From the NCBI GenBank assembly GCA_963579025.1, contig CAUZFZ010000278.1, positions 1 through 8,279 of the forward strand: a stretch of DNA of 8,279 bases, given 5' to 3'. Position numbers and translations under genes: made by a program. The first letter of the stretch is position 1, and each line of letters starts with the position of its first letter. The stretch comes from CAUZFZ01 sp963579025. Its GTDB lineage: Bacteria; Planctomycetota; Planctomycetia; Planctomycetales; Planctomycetaceae. Below the pieces are notes generated by a model. That model worked only from the letters and a program-made list of their open reading frames with translations, was not told the DNA's origin and made no database searches. Positions 1 to 7,408 of this stretch are shown here, in pieces.

Positions 1-385
1 TGGGCTGCCCCGGACATGGGACAGGAAATGAAGTCCCCCCGCGACATCCAGCCGCCAACGCGGCAAACTCACACTCAACAACAACTTACGTCAGCATAAC
101 CACCGCCACGTAAAGGGATCACGCCCAAGAACAAAGGCGACATTCTGCTCTTCCAATAAAGTACAATGTCCCCTTATGGCGTATTCTTTTGCAAACACCA
201 CACTGATCTCCGACTAACCGGTTGGCTAACTGCAGCGCGGTGCTTTTTAACCAGCACCGTTCACGCTGGATCAATTATCGACCCAAAATCGGGCCTCATC
301 TGTCGATGTAAACTCGAAGTTCATCGGACAAAATGTTCGTTCGAGTTTTTTGACCACACGGGCTAATCTCAATCAACCCGAATTC
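1..385. other. Non-coding flank with no supported gene
   Basis: I see no convincing gene here. Two + frames are open from the window edge, one ending in TAA at 97-99 and the other about 15 bases later. Neither has a recognisable family, and two simultaneous open frames argue against picking either as the tail of a gene. A 66-codon + ORF at 166-366 has no recognisable motif, runs through the hairpin at 310-351, and is probably chance. Short perfect repeats include AACCGGTT at 216-223 and a 7-bp inverted repeat CGGTGCT/AGCACCG at 238-244/253-259 with an 8-base loop and no T run. Confidence 0.5.
310..351 (+). terminator. Possible Rho-independent terminator (+ direction)
   Basis: A perfect 9-bp inverted repeat, AAACTCGAA (310-318) and TTCGAGTTT (340-348), runs directly into six T residues (346-351). 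The right half of the loop can form a second stem, CGGACA/TGTTCG at 325-330/334-339 with one G-T pair and an AAA loop, leaving 319-324 as a bulge. The T run sits on the + strand, so it would stop transcription coming from the left of the window, towards the minus-strand genes. On the minus strand only three T residues follow the stem. The outer stem is AT-rich and no confident + gene ends upstream, so the call is tentative. Confidence 0.35.
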
Positions 386-493
386 TTAACGATGACAAAG
401 CACCAGGTCGAAAGCTTCCTTTTGTTGCCGAGCAATGTTCATCAACCGCTGCCGTACGGAAGCGGCCAAGTTTCGAGGTCGGTTCTTTGTCAC
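386..493 (-). pseudogene. AbiEii-type toxin, N-terminal remnant
   Basis: This fragment of 35 codons starts at GTG 493 and ends in TAA at 386-388. AbiEii toxins are nucleotidyltransferases of about 280-300 residues that form a type IV toxin-antitoxin pair with AbiEi. The fragment reads VTKNRPRNLAAS, then VRQRLMNIAR and QQKEAFDLVL, which I recognise as the usual AbiEii opening. The expected continuation (R-Y-x-x-E-R-L-L-Y-R-L, then the nucleotidyltransferase G-x-D-L-D core) is absent, and the frame stops after CHR. The GTG overlaps the stop of the antitoxin fragment by four bases (GTGA), the normal AbiEi-AbiEii arrangement. The same frame is open further upstream, to an ATG at 592, but that part is a shadow of the antitoxin. 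The remnant cannot encode an active toxin. The family call is from memory of the motif. Confidence 0.72.
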
Positions 494-665
494 ACCATCG
501 CCTCCAGGTAGGGCCGTATGACCTTGGACATGCGACAAACCTTGGCGGCGTTCCACAGTTCGTCCATCGTGGCCTTCCGTTGCCGCAGGCAATCGCGCAG
601 AGCCTCGATCGCGACATCGAGTCCGATCTTGTTTCGATTTCGCTTATTCCAAAGTTGAAACATCG
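490..665 (-). pseudogene. AbiEi-type antitoxin, C-terminal remnant, frameshifted
   Basis: The readable frame runs from about 663 to a TGA at 490-492 and gives NKIGLDVAIEALRDCLRQRK, then ATMDELWNAAKVCRMSKVIR and PYLEAMV. This matches the C-terminal end of AbiEi family antitoxins, which usually reads DCFKxRNKxGLDxAxEALR near the start of this stretch and MRPYLEA at the end. The expected D-C-F-K-F part appears as RCFNF (651-665) in another frame. Between the two frames the sequence has GGAATAAG, CGAAAT and CGAAACAAG in a row, a local duplication of codons for R-N-K that explains the frame change. About 200 N-terminal residues, including the DNA-binding winged helix known for the family, are missing, and the sequence abuts the stop of the propeller/cytochrome gene at 668-670. 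It is a relic and not a functional antitoxin. Confidence 0.72.
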
Positions 666-667
666 GG

Positions 668-3600
668 TCATTCCGACGCCCTGATCAAGCGAACGTGGAT
701 TGGCTGGGGAAGGGCCAGCGAGAAGTCGAGCGTGTCGTCATCGACCAACTTGTAGCGAAGTGTAATTTCGCCCTGCGTTCCGTTGCCGTCGGTGTAGCCG
801 AGGTTAAGGACAGCGTCGCCGGTCTTTTGAAATTTCCAGGTGCCCAGGTGAGATGAACCGGTGCTGTCAGCGCCGACCTGAAAGATGTCCCCGCTGGCTG
901 CGTTGATGCTGATCAGTGAAACCGATGTGCGGCCGGGATCGATGGATTCCATTTCCACAACTCGGTCCTTGATCTTCCACTTCACCGTCATCTTCAGGCC
1001 TTCGCCCTGACTGCCTTCGTCAACCCACGTTCCGACAAGACGATCCCAGCCGGATCGTTTCAAGGCCTCGGCCAAAGTTTTTGGCTTTGGTTGTTTGGCG
1101 TCACCTGCGTTTTCGTCATCATCGGTTGGCTTCGCCTGGGCAACCGTGAGAATAAAATCATTACTGAATTGGCCGCCGGGATTCTGAAGTTGCAGCAGAT
1201 GCATTCCGTTTTCTGGACGCCGTTTCAGGTTGATCGCGATGCGTTCGTTCTTCTTCAGCGAAACTTTCCCGTCGACTCGATGACCGTCGAGGAAAACACG
1301 AGCCTGCTGGTCAACGTTGCGTCCGCTGACCAGCATTTCGGATTCACCAGGATACAGCACCGGAAACTTTTGAGCGCCGCGTTGCTTTTCGATTGGCCCG
1401 ACCGTCCAGATGGCGGGCTGAGGATGTTCAACATCGCAGTGTTCGCCGTGGCGAGCGGTGAACGTAACAATCCACTTGCCGTTACCGATGTTTTCAAGTA
1501 TCTGATCGGATGTGAATGACGAGTCACCAGATTGGTCGTGATGTTGACCGTCCTGGCCGAACCGCAGGTTGACTGCCGTGGTTGAATCGCCGTCAATCCG
1601 AACGCCATTGCCTTCCAACACAACAGCGCCTTCTTCCGCCGCGCTTTCAAGAGCAGCCAGCAGATCCAACGTCGATTCATCAGCAATCGACTTTTTGGTC
1701 AGCGTTACCTGCCGTGCAAACGCGCCGGAGTAACCGGTGCTCATTTCGAGCACCATGTCCCACACGGGATTAAACCGCTGGCGGCCTCCCCATGAGAAAC
1801 GCCAAATTTCTTCTTCTGGCTGGCCGCGTTTGGCAACTTTACGATAAAACGGAAACTCGTGGATGTTCAATCGTCCCTGCGGCAGAATCAGAAAACGATC
1901 ATACGCACCTCGCCAAGTCGGAGCATCCATGCCCGTGCCGGGCGTATTGGTGCTGACTAGATGCGGCATGCGATGACAGTCGCCGCAGACGTTGGCTTTG
2001 GGCTTGGATGGATCGTTGTCACCGTCGATGTGGAAGAGGCGAAATCCGTCGCGAGCCCGCTGTGTCACTTCGCTAGTGTAGGGCCGACGTTGAGCGGGCG
2101 GATACGGGACGCTCAGCAGAAACGTCGCCATGTCGTCTCGCTGAGCCGCCGAAAGCTGGCCTACTTTGTTTTCGTTGTTTCGGGAACTCGCGTCCGTGAA
2201 GGCCATCGTCGAAGCGAGTCCGCCATCAATCAAATGCCGGATGCTGCTGGCTGGGTCATCGGTATCAGAGTTCGGCGGAACGCTGCTGTGAATGTTAGCG
2301 CTGTTGTTGCCGCCATAGGGATCGCCAGGAATTCCATCCCAGTGATAAGGCTCCGTGTCGCGCAGTCCACGGACCGGCATTGTGGAACGGGGCATGATCT
2401 GATCACCGCCAGTGACGATCGGCGTCTTCAGCACCCAAAGCAGTTGATCGGTATGTCCATCGGGATGACAACTCGCACATGAGAACGTTCCTGTTGACGA
2501 AGCCGACGCAGTCTCGAACGCCATTCGCCCTCGTTTGACCGCTGGCTGAGTCGGATCGCTGAGCGTGATGGTCGACGTGACTTGCGGAGCTTCGCGATTG
2601 GTCAGGTCGACAAGGCTCACTGTGTTGGCGACCGCGTTGAGCACCCATGCCGAAGCAAGTCGCCCGTCGTTCTGCTGCAACGCGATTCCACGAGGAACGG
2701 CGCCCACGTCGACGCGTCCCAGTAATTCTCCACTTTTTGCATCGACCGTAAACAGCTTGTCAGAAGCGGCCGCTGAAACTACCAGTGTTGAATCGTCGTC
2801 ACTGATTTGAATCGCAAATGGAGTGGCGAGAGCCTGCCCCTGCTCTGGATGCTTAGGAGGAAGAGGCTCCAGAGCGATGAACTCTGGCTGACGCGTTTCT
2901 CCCTTGCCGCTAAATTCGACACGCGTGATTTGGTTTAGAAACGCTCGGTTTTCGAGCTGACTCAGGTCGTGCTTCTTCGTTCCGGATCGCCCATTCGCAT
3001 CGTTGCGGGCATCGGTCTGGGCAACGAAGACCGTGCCGTCCGACGCGACGGTCAGACCATACAGCAGCGTTCCCAGCGAATCGACGGTTTCCACCAGTTG
3101 ATCGGTTTCCGTATCGAAGATGAACAGATCCCGGTCCGGTACTTCGGGATGCTTGATGATGTCGACAACATGTCCGAGCGACAGCACATTGTTGTGAATG
3201 ATCGAATGTTCCCACGCATCGAACGTCACCAGTTCACCGTCGATGTCGTCCTTCTTACCACCAGAAAGTTGCGTCTTGTTGTTGGACTCAAACGGAATGA
3301 CAAACAGCTTGCCGTCGCGCACTGTAATGGCTCGCGGATCCTGAGCCGGAATCGTCAACCGCTTAGTTACGTGTCGAGAGGCCACGTCCACAACGGCAAT
3401 TTGATTCTCCGATGATAGAGCCACGTATGCCTTGTCGTTGCTCGCGAAAGCAATCCCGACTGGCTCGTCGAACGTAGTGGCATGTTTCGAATCGAACTCC
3501 TGAATCGTAGCGACGACGTGCAGATACGTCGGACTGGTCGAATCATTGTCGATAACGCTGACAGAATCTGAAACGTGATTCGACACCCACACTTCCAGCC

Positions 3601-3931
3601 CATCGGGTCGAACAGCCATGCTGACTGGATCGACGCCCACGGGAATGCGATGCACCAGTTTCTTCGTTCCGACATCAATCACGTCAACTGTATCTGCGGG
3701 AGTATTCGCCACAAAGACGCGGTCACCACTGATGGCAATCGGGTTGACATGCGGACTCACAAGCGTTGGATGGCCGACGACCTGAAATTCCGGTGGTGTC
3801 GCCTTGCCCGTTGCATTTGCGTCTGGAGAGCCTGAACCAGTTCCAACGCCGCCATCAGGCTGGCCGGCTGCCACTAACACCAACGAGGCAGCTGCGACAA
3901 ATAAGGACAACGTGAGTAGTATGATCTTCAT
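668..3931 (-). CDS. Exported YVTN beta-propeller / di-haem cytochrome c fusion protein
   Basis: The protein has 1087 residues and is predicted to be secreted. Residues 1-22 form a signal peptide, followed by a G/S/D-rich linker to about 45. Residues 50-460 carry YVTN-type propeller blades, with repeated strands such as DRVFVANTPADTVDVIDV and LEVWVSNHVSDSVSVID. Two CXXCH haem sites follow: CASCH at 485-489 and CGDCH at 649-653. Met513, Met518 and Met668 are possible distal ligands. The stretch MPVRGLRDTEPYHWDG (518-533) resembles MauG/cytochrome c peroxidase-like proteins. Residues about 860-930 look like an IPT/Ig-like strand domain, and 956-1087 (start GWDRLVGTWV) like a small lipocalin-type barrel seen in planctomycete proteins. 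The ATG at 3931 shares its A with the acyltransferase stop (TGATG) and has AGGAG 8 nt upstream. The likely role is an extracytoplasmic redox or binding protein; the substrate cannot be told. Confidence 0.88.
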   Translation of the reverse strand: MKIILLTLSLFVAAASLVLVAAGQPDGGVGTGSGSPDANATGKATPPEFQVVGHPTLVSPHVNPIAISGDRVFVANTPADTVDVIDVGTKKLVHRIPVGVDPVSMAVRPDGLEVWVSNHVSDSVSVIDNDSTSPTYLHVVATIQEFDSKHATTFDEPVGIAFASNDKAYVALSSENQIAVVDVASRHVTKRLTIPAQDPRAITVRDGKLFVIPFESNNKTQLSGGKKDDIDGELVTFDAWEHSIIHNNVLSLGHVVDIIKHPEVPDRDLFIFDTETDQLVETVDSLGTLLYGLTVASDGTVFVAQTDARNDANGRSGTKKHDLSQLENRAFLNQITRVEFSGKGETRQPEFIALEPLPPKHPEQGQALATPFAIQISDDDSTLVVSAAASDKLFTVDAKSGELLGRVDVGAVPRGIALQQNDGRLASAWVLNAVANTVSLVDLTNREAPQVTSTITLSDPTQPAVKRGRMAFETASASSTGTFSCASCHPDGHTDQLLWVLKTPIVTGGDQIMPRSTMPVRGLRDTEPYHWDGIPGDPYGGNNSANIHSSVPPNSDTDDPASSIRHLIDGGLASTMAFTDASSRNNENKVGQLSAAQRDDMATFLLSVPYPPAQRRPYTSEVTQRARDGFRLFHIDGDNDPSKPKANVCGDCHRMPHLVSTNTPGTGMDAPTWRGAYDRFLILPQGRLNIHEFPFYRKVAKRGQPEEEIWRFSWGGRQRFNPVWDMVLEMSTGYSGAFARQVTLTKKSIADESTLDLLAALESAAEEGAVVLEGNGVRIDGDSTTAVNLRFGQDGQHHDQSGDSSFTSDQILENIGNGKWIVTFTARHGEHCDVEHPQPAIWTVGPIEKQRGAQKFPVLYPGESEMLVSGRNVDQQARVFLDGHRVDGKVSLKKNERIAINLKRRPENGMHLLQLQNPGGQFSNDFILTVAQAKPTDDDENAGDAKQPKPKTLAEALKRSGWDRLVGTWVDEGSQGEGLKMTVKWKIKDRVVEMESIDPGRTSVSLISINAASGDIFQVGADSTGSSHLGTWKFQKTGDAVLNLGYTDGNGTQGEITLRYKLVDDDTLDFSLALPQPIHVRLIRASE

Positions 3932-5571
3932 CAGTTCGACTCCTGTATTTCAGGTGATGAAACCTGTAAGTTTGACTCTGGCATCTGTGTATTCTTGTCA
4001 CGTCCTGGATATCTTTTTCCATTCAGCAGAGCTCCCAGCCAGGTGTTTCTGACGCATAAGCGATAGCTGACAAGCAGCAAGACGGTGGTGACCGAACAAA
4101 CGAATCCGAATTTCAGCAGAGAGGGCAACGACCAATCTCGGACGATAAACTGCAAGAGAAGGACGAGTGGAATATGGGCCAGATAAAGCCAGTACGACGA
4201 ATCAGACAGGTAGCGAACCCAGAATCGCTGCGAACGAAAGAGCCGGTCAAACAAGCCCAGCATTGCGAATGACATCACCCACGCGTAGCTGACTTGCATG
4301 ACAGCAAACAGGATTCGACCGCTGGTCCGGTCCGGCCCCTGCAGGGCGAGCCCAATCGGAAAAAGAATGAGGACCGCCGCTGCGAGTTTCCACCAATATC
4401 CTTTGCCAACGGTAACTGCCTGGTCGTTCGCGCCAAAGTACATCGCCCCGTAGCCAAAAAATATCGCGTAGTAAGCGAAGACGGCCGGAAGCGGCAGCAG
4501 TCCGATCGACGTGTCTGGTCCATAAGCGTATTGCGAACTGGCCATGAAATACTGAGGCACGGCGGCAAGCGGGATCAGCCAGACGTAGCGCAGCCAGGAT
4601 GTTAGCCACTTATCTGACACGGCTGGAATTCGTAGCGTCTGCAGCAGCTTCACAAGCAACGCAAATCCACAGACGAACCAACAAAGAAACCACAGAAACC
4701 ACAAGTGGTGAAAGACTGGAACGTCAAACAGTAGGCCAATGAGCCCTTCCAAACCGTTTGCCTGTGCGTCACGTGCGGTCATCACGGGAGCCGTTCGCCC
4801 TGTTTTTTCATTGATTGCAGCCGCGATCTGCTGGCGTCCTGCGAGCAACTCTTCGCGGTCAACCGGCACTTGTACCAGTCCAGCGATATACGCAGTTGTT
4901 TCCCAATCGAGTGCAAGAAGCTGTTCAGAAGTGGCACCGTCGTTATTCTCAACTTCCAAACTCGCATCGTTAGCCAGCAGTAGCTTTGCCGCATCTGCTC
5001 GCCCGAATAGACAGGCCACATGCATCGGAGCCGATCCGAATGCATCCTTCGCATCGACATCTCCTCCGTTTCGCAAATAGGCGTCCAGAGTATTCAGGTC
5101 GCCGAGCACTACAGCGGCCGAGACATCAATTCCGGCACCACCACGTACATCACTGCCAGACCGCAGTGCGTTCGCATCACGCTCCTTCGCCGTCGATGTG
5201 GGTTCAGACGTGGGTCGCGAACGCACGTAGCCTGAAACGATCAACATCACGGGAATGATCGTCACCATCGCCAGCAGCAAAGGCAGGAAAATCCGTTTGA
5301 ATCGATGGACAAGCAGTGGTCGAAAGCCGCGTTTCTTCCAAAGCATCGCAGTGAAAAACCCACTGACCAAAAAGAACAGCGGCATTCTCCATCCATGAAT
5401 CGACGCCAGCAAGATTCCAAAAAGCCCGTTGGATTGAGAATCCTGGACTCCCCAGAACACACCGACTCCCGGAATGAACGACATTGCGCCGTGCAGAACA
5501 ATACCCAGTAACATTGCGAATCCTCGCAACGCGTCAAGATCGTGTCGGCGGGCTGGTTCCGAGCTCGTCAT
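3931..5571 (-). CDS. OpgC-like acyltransferase (acyltransferase 3 family) with ankyrin insert
   Basis: This is a 546-residue membrane protein. Its opening RRHDLDALRGFAMLLGIVLHG places the family's conserved Asp/Arg (D13, R16) and the first-helix His (H27). Next come RMPLFFLVSGFF (62-73), the cytoplasmic HRFKRIFLP (89-97), HHLWFLWFLCW (288-298), and SDSSYWLYLAHIP (456-468), all typical of acyltransferase 3/OpgC-like enzymes. About ten hydrophobic segments are visible. These enzymes move acyl groups across or onto envelope glycans; the acceptor here is unknown. The loop after the third helix is enlarged to about 165 residues (117-283) and holds ankyrin repeats (148-210) plus a helical extension (212-253). 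By family topology this loop is extracytoplasmic. A TTG codon lies just before the first ATG, but I chose ATG 5571: it overlaps the upstream stop as TGATG and has AAGGA 9 nt upstream. The C-terminal tail after 516 is polar. Confidence 0.88.
   Translation of the reverse strand: MTSSEPARRHDLDALRGFAMLLGIVLHGAMSFIPGVGVFWGVQDSQSNGLFGILLASIHGWRMPLFFLVSGFFTAMLWKKRGFRPLLVHRFKRIFLPLLLAMVTIIPVMLIVSGYVRSRPTSEPTSTAKERDANALRSGSDVRGGAGIDVSAAVVLGDLNTLDAYLRNGGDVDAKDAFGSAPMHVACLFGRADAAKLLLANDASLEVENNDGATSEQLLALDWETTAYIAGLVQVPVDREELLAGRQQIAAAINEKTGRTAPVMTARDAQANGLEGLIGLLFDVPVFHHLWFLWFLCWFVCGFALLVKLLQTLRIPAVSDKWLTSWLRYVWLIPLAAVPQYFMASSQYAYGPDTSIGLLPLPAVFAYYAIFFGYGAMYFGANDQAVTVGKGYWWKLAAAVLILFPIGLALQGPDRTSGRILFAVMQVSYAWVMSFAMLGLFDRLFRSQRFWVRYLSDSSYWLYLAHIPLVLLLQFIVRDWSLPSLLKFGFVCSVTTVLLLVSYRLCVRNTWLGALLNGKRYPGRDKNTQMPESNLQVSSPEIQESN
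3940..3944 (-). promoter_or_regulatory. Shine-Dalgarno of the propeller/cytochrome gene
   Basis: AGGAG lies 8 nt before the ATG at 3931, inside the last codons of the acyltransferase gene. It supports this start and suggests fresh ribosome entry as well as coupling across the TGATG junction. Confidence 0.65.
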
Positions 5572-6863
5572 CAATTGTTATCCTTCGATGACGTGTACTT
5601 GTTGAGAATGCCTGCGATTTGAATTCGGGCACTCTTGATGTCGTCTAGGTCGAGTTCCAGGTTGAGCCAGTCGTACGCGTGCAGGTACGCTCCTTGAAGA
5701 TCTTCGTCGAAGTCGAGCGTCACGATTTTTAGGGGAGTAAGTCCGCGATTGTTGATTTGATTCGGGTCTGCTCCCAAGTCGAGGAGTAATTCCACGATCT
5801 CCGGGCGGCAGAAAAAGCATGCGTGGTGAAGTGCTGTCCCGCCCGAATTGTTTCGCGACTCGAGATCGGCTCCGGCATCGATCAGGATGCTCGCGACTTC
5901 TTTCTGCCCGAAAATCGCGGCCAAAATCAGCGATGGGCTGCCGCCGAGGTCTTCCTTTGCCTCCAGGTCGGTGCCCGCCGCGATATGCTGTTCGACCGCT
6001 GCTGTGTTGCCGGTGATGGCAGCCTGCCAGAGGCTGATCGTGGGCGTGCGGTTGATTGATACGACGTTCGCGGTGGATAGTAGTTGCAAAATGCTCGGCC
6101 GCTCGGACCTGATCCGTTCCAGGTCCAATGACGTGTTCAGCACTTTTTCAACGTTGTGGTAGTAGGCTTCCAAACCCGAACTCCACTTGACGGCCACGTT
6201 GTCCACGGAACTGAAGCCGAGATGATTGCGAACCGCTGGATCTGCTCCAACTTTCAGCAACGCACGTACGATGTCGGTATGTCCCAGAAAAGCCGCCATG
6301 TGCAGCGCCGTGTTTCCTTCGCCATCGGTCAGCGACACATCCGCTCCACTGGCAAGCAACAGTCGGGCGGTCGCCAACTGATCGAACAGAGTCGCGACGT
6401 GCAGAGGAGTCAGTCCACATTCTGCCTTCGCATTGACGGACACGTGGTTTTCAAGCTCATTGCCGACTGCATTCAGATCACCGTCAGCCGCTGCCGCCCA
6501 GATGTTGTGTTCGGTACGGGAGACTTCTACGGTCAAATGTCCAAGCGACGGATACGCCATCGCTGTTTGCTGCTGCGGAAAGTTGAGAATCGTCAGCGCC
6601 AGAAAAACTGTCGCCGCCAGCGTTGAAACACCGGATACCCACTTCCAGAAAGTCGACGTGGAATGTGGAATCGGTTGATTCGCTATGTCAGCTGGTGTCA
6701 CGGCAGACTGAGCTTCCTGTCGCAGATGCGTGTCGACTTCTGCCTGAAACAGGAACTCATCCAGAAGCTTGTCGTCATTGGTCAGACGAGCTTCGAGTTT
6801 CCGCACTTCGTCCTCAGTGGCAAGACCCGTCAGGTAACGATGAATCAGTTCGTTCGATGTCAT
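5571..6863 (-). CDS. Anti-sigma-like one-TM protein with two ankyrin modules
   Basis: The protein has 430 residues. Residues 1-52 (HRYLTGLATEDEVRKLEARL and on) resemble the short helical cytoplasmic domain of planctomycete anti-sigma/FecR-type regulators. It has no Cys, so it is not a zinc-binding anti-sigma domain. One transmembrane segment spans 73-94. The remainder should be extracytoplasmic: ankyrin repeats at about 119-145, 149-180 and 182-213, a helical extension at 214-262, then a second set at 275-305, 307-338 and 340-372, with a similar extension at 374-420. Ankyrin hallmarks such as GLTPLHVA, GNTALHMAA and GGTALHHA are clear. The gene directly follows the sigma factor with an ATGA overlap. 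An upstream in-frame start at 6902 would overlap the sigma gene by 43 nt. I chose ATG 6863 because a perfect GGAGGT lies 9 nt before it. The likely role is holding the sigma factor until an envelope signal arrives, which is inferred from context. Confidence 0.85.
   Translation of the reverse strand: MTSNELIHRYLTGLATEDEVRKLEARLTNDDKLLDEFLFQAEVDTHLRQEAQSAVTPADIANQPIPHSTSTFWKWVSGVSTLAATVFLALTILNFPQQQTAMAYPSLGHLTVEVSRTEHNIWAAAADGDLNAVGNELENHVSVNAKAECGLTPLHVATLFDQLATARLLLASGADVSLTDGEGNTALHMAAFLGHTDIVRALLKVGADPAVRNHLGFSSVDNVAVKWSSGLEAYYHNVEKVLNTSLDLERIRSERPSILQLLSTANVVSINRTPTISLWQAAITGNTAAVEQHIAAGTDLEAKEDLGGSPSLILAAIFGQKEVASILIDAGADLESRNNSGGTALHHACFFCRPEIVELLLDLGADPNQINNRGLTPLKIVTLDFDEDLQGAYLHAYDWLNLELDLDDIKSARIQIAGILNKYTSSKDNN
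5581..5585 (-). promoter_or_regulatory. Shine-Dalgarno deciding the acyltransferase start
   Basis: AAGGA sits 9 nt before ATG 5571, within the last codons of the anti-sigma-like gene. Measured from the alternative TTG at 5574 the spacing is only 6 nt, so the site, the better codon and the TGATG overlap together favour the ATG. Confidence 0.6.
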
Positions 6864-7408
6864 ACCTGAGGTACCTCCGCAGCCATTCTGAGTCGGACAC
6901 AATTGGCGAGCTGTTCGCGCAGCCGACCCAGCAACTTGTACAACGCGTTCGGCGACTTTTTTCGGCGCTCTGCAATTTCAACAACCGTGTAGGTTGAACT
7001 ATGCGGAGCCAGCAATAACTCCCGATGCTCTGCCGAAAACTGATCGAGACACGCGTGGAGTGCTTGCCCGCATCCATGCAGCTCTTGCACCGGTCGGCGT
7101 TCACTTCGCTCAGCGACCTTTTCGAGCACTTCATCACTCAACAGCGGGCGTCGCGAACGCAACTTCTCCAGTTGCCGCAGACACTTGAACCGCAGGATGA
7201 CTCTGGCCCAAGGAACGAAACCATCCGCACTCTCCAGCTGACTTCGCTTCTGCCACATCGTCACACTGGCTTCCTGCAACGCCTCGTCCACCAAATCCCA
7301 GTCCGGAACGAGACCACGAGCATACGCCCGAAGAGCAGGCTCAAACTTCACCAGCAACGCCAGAAAGTCGGGCTCAGTAAGTTCAAATTGCGGTTCTTGA
7401 TCGTTCAT
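6860..7408 (-). CDS. ECF sigma factor, Rhodopirellula/Verrucomicrobium type
   Basis: This sigma factor has 182 residues, a normal ECF length. Region 2 lies at about 15-88: DLVDEALQEASVTMWQKRSQ (38-57) is the region 2.1-2.2 core that binds polymerase, and FVPWARVILRFKCLRQLEKL (64-83) covers regions 2.3-2.4, which open and read the -10 element. Region 4 lies at about 113-175, with the helix-turn-helix TVVEIAERRKKSPNALYKLL (141-160) for -35 recognition. The spacing and wording match the planctomycete sigma family annotated as Rhodopirellula/Verrucomicrobium type. I chose ATG 7408, preceded by GGATAGGG with 5 nt of spacing from AGGG. A GTG at 7429 would add seven residues and is the main alternative. 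The stop overlaps the next gene as ATGA, the usual sigma/anti-sigma pair order. Its target promoters cannot be read from this window. Confidence 0.9.
   Translation of the reverse strand: MNDQEPQFELTEPDFLALLVKFEPALRAYARGLVPDWDLVDEALQEASVTMWQKRSQLESADGFVPWARVILRFKCLRQLEKLRSRRPLLSDEVLEKVAERSERRPVQELHGCGQALHACLDQFSAEHRELLLAPHSSTYTVVEIAERRKKSPNALYKLLGRLREQLANCVRLRMAAEVPQV
6873..6878 (-). promoter_or_regulatory. Shine-Dalgarno deciding the anti-sigma start
   Basis: GGAGGT, with 9 nt of spacing to ATG 6863, lies in the codons for the last few residues of the sigma factor (AAEVPQV). It is the strongest ribosome binding site in the operon, in line with the regulator being made at least as strongly as the sigma factor. 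Confidence 0.7.

Noticed and set aside
1..99. Open + frame that could be the tail of a gene entering from the left
   Set aside because: A second + frame and minus frames are open over the same bases, and no family is recognisable, so no choice is supported.
138..167. Possible promoter with TACAAT as -10 on the + strand
   Set aside because: The -35 candidate is poor and no supported + gene follows.
238..259. 7-bp inverted repeat with 8-base loop as terminator
   Set aside because: No T run follows on either strand, and no gene ends next to it.
166..366. 66-codon + strand ORF
   Set aside because: It has no recognisable motif or good ribosome site, and its end passes through a terminator-like hairpin. 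Most likely chance.
369..671. 100-codon minus ORF starting with an ATGA overlap on the propeller gene stop
   Set aside because: Apart from a few residues (RCFNF), it is out of frame with both AbiE fragments, is rich in R/C/P, and reads like a shadow of them.
1961..2482. 173-codon + ORF, and similar long + ORFs inside the large genes
   Set aside because: They lie antisense to strongly supported coding regions and have no recognisable domains.
5204..5537. Minus ORFs in other frames within the acyltransferase
   Set aside because: They are C/R/F-rich frame shadows of the membrane helices, not separate proteins.
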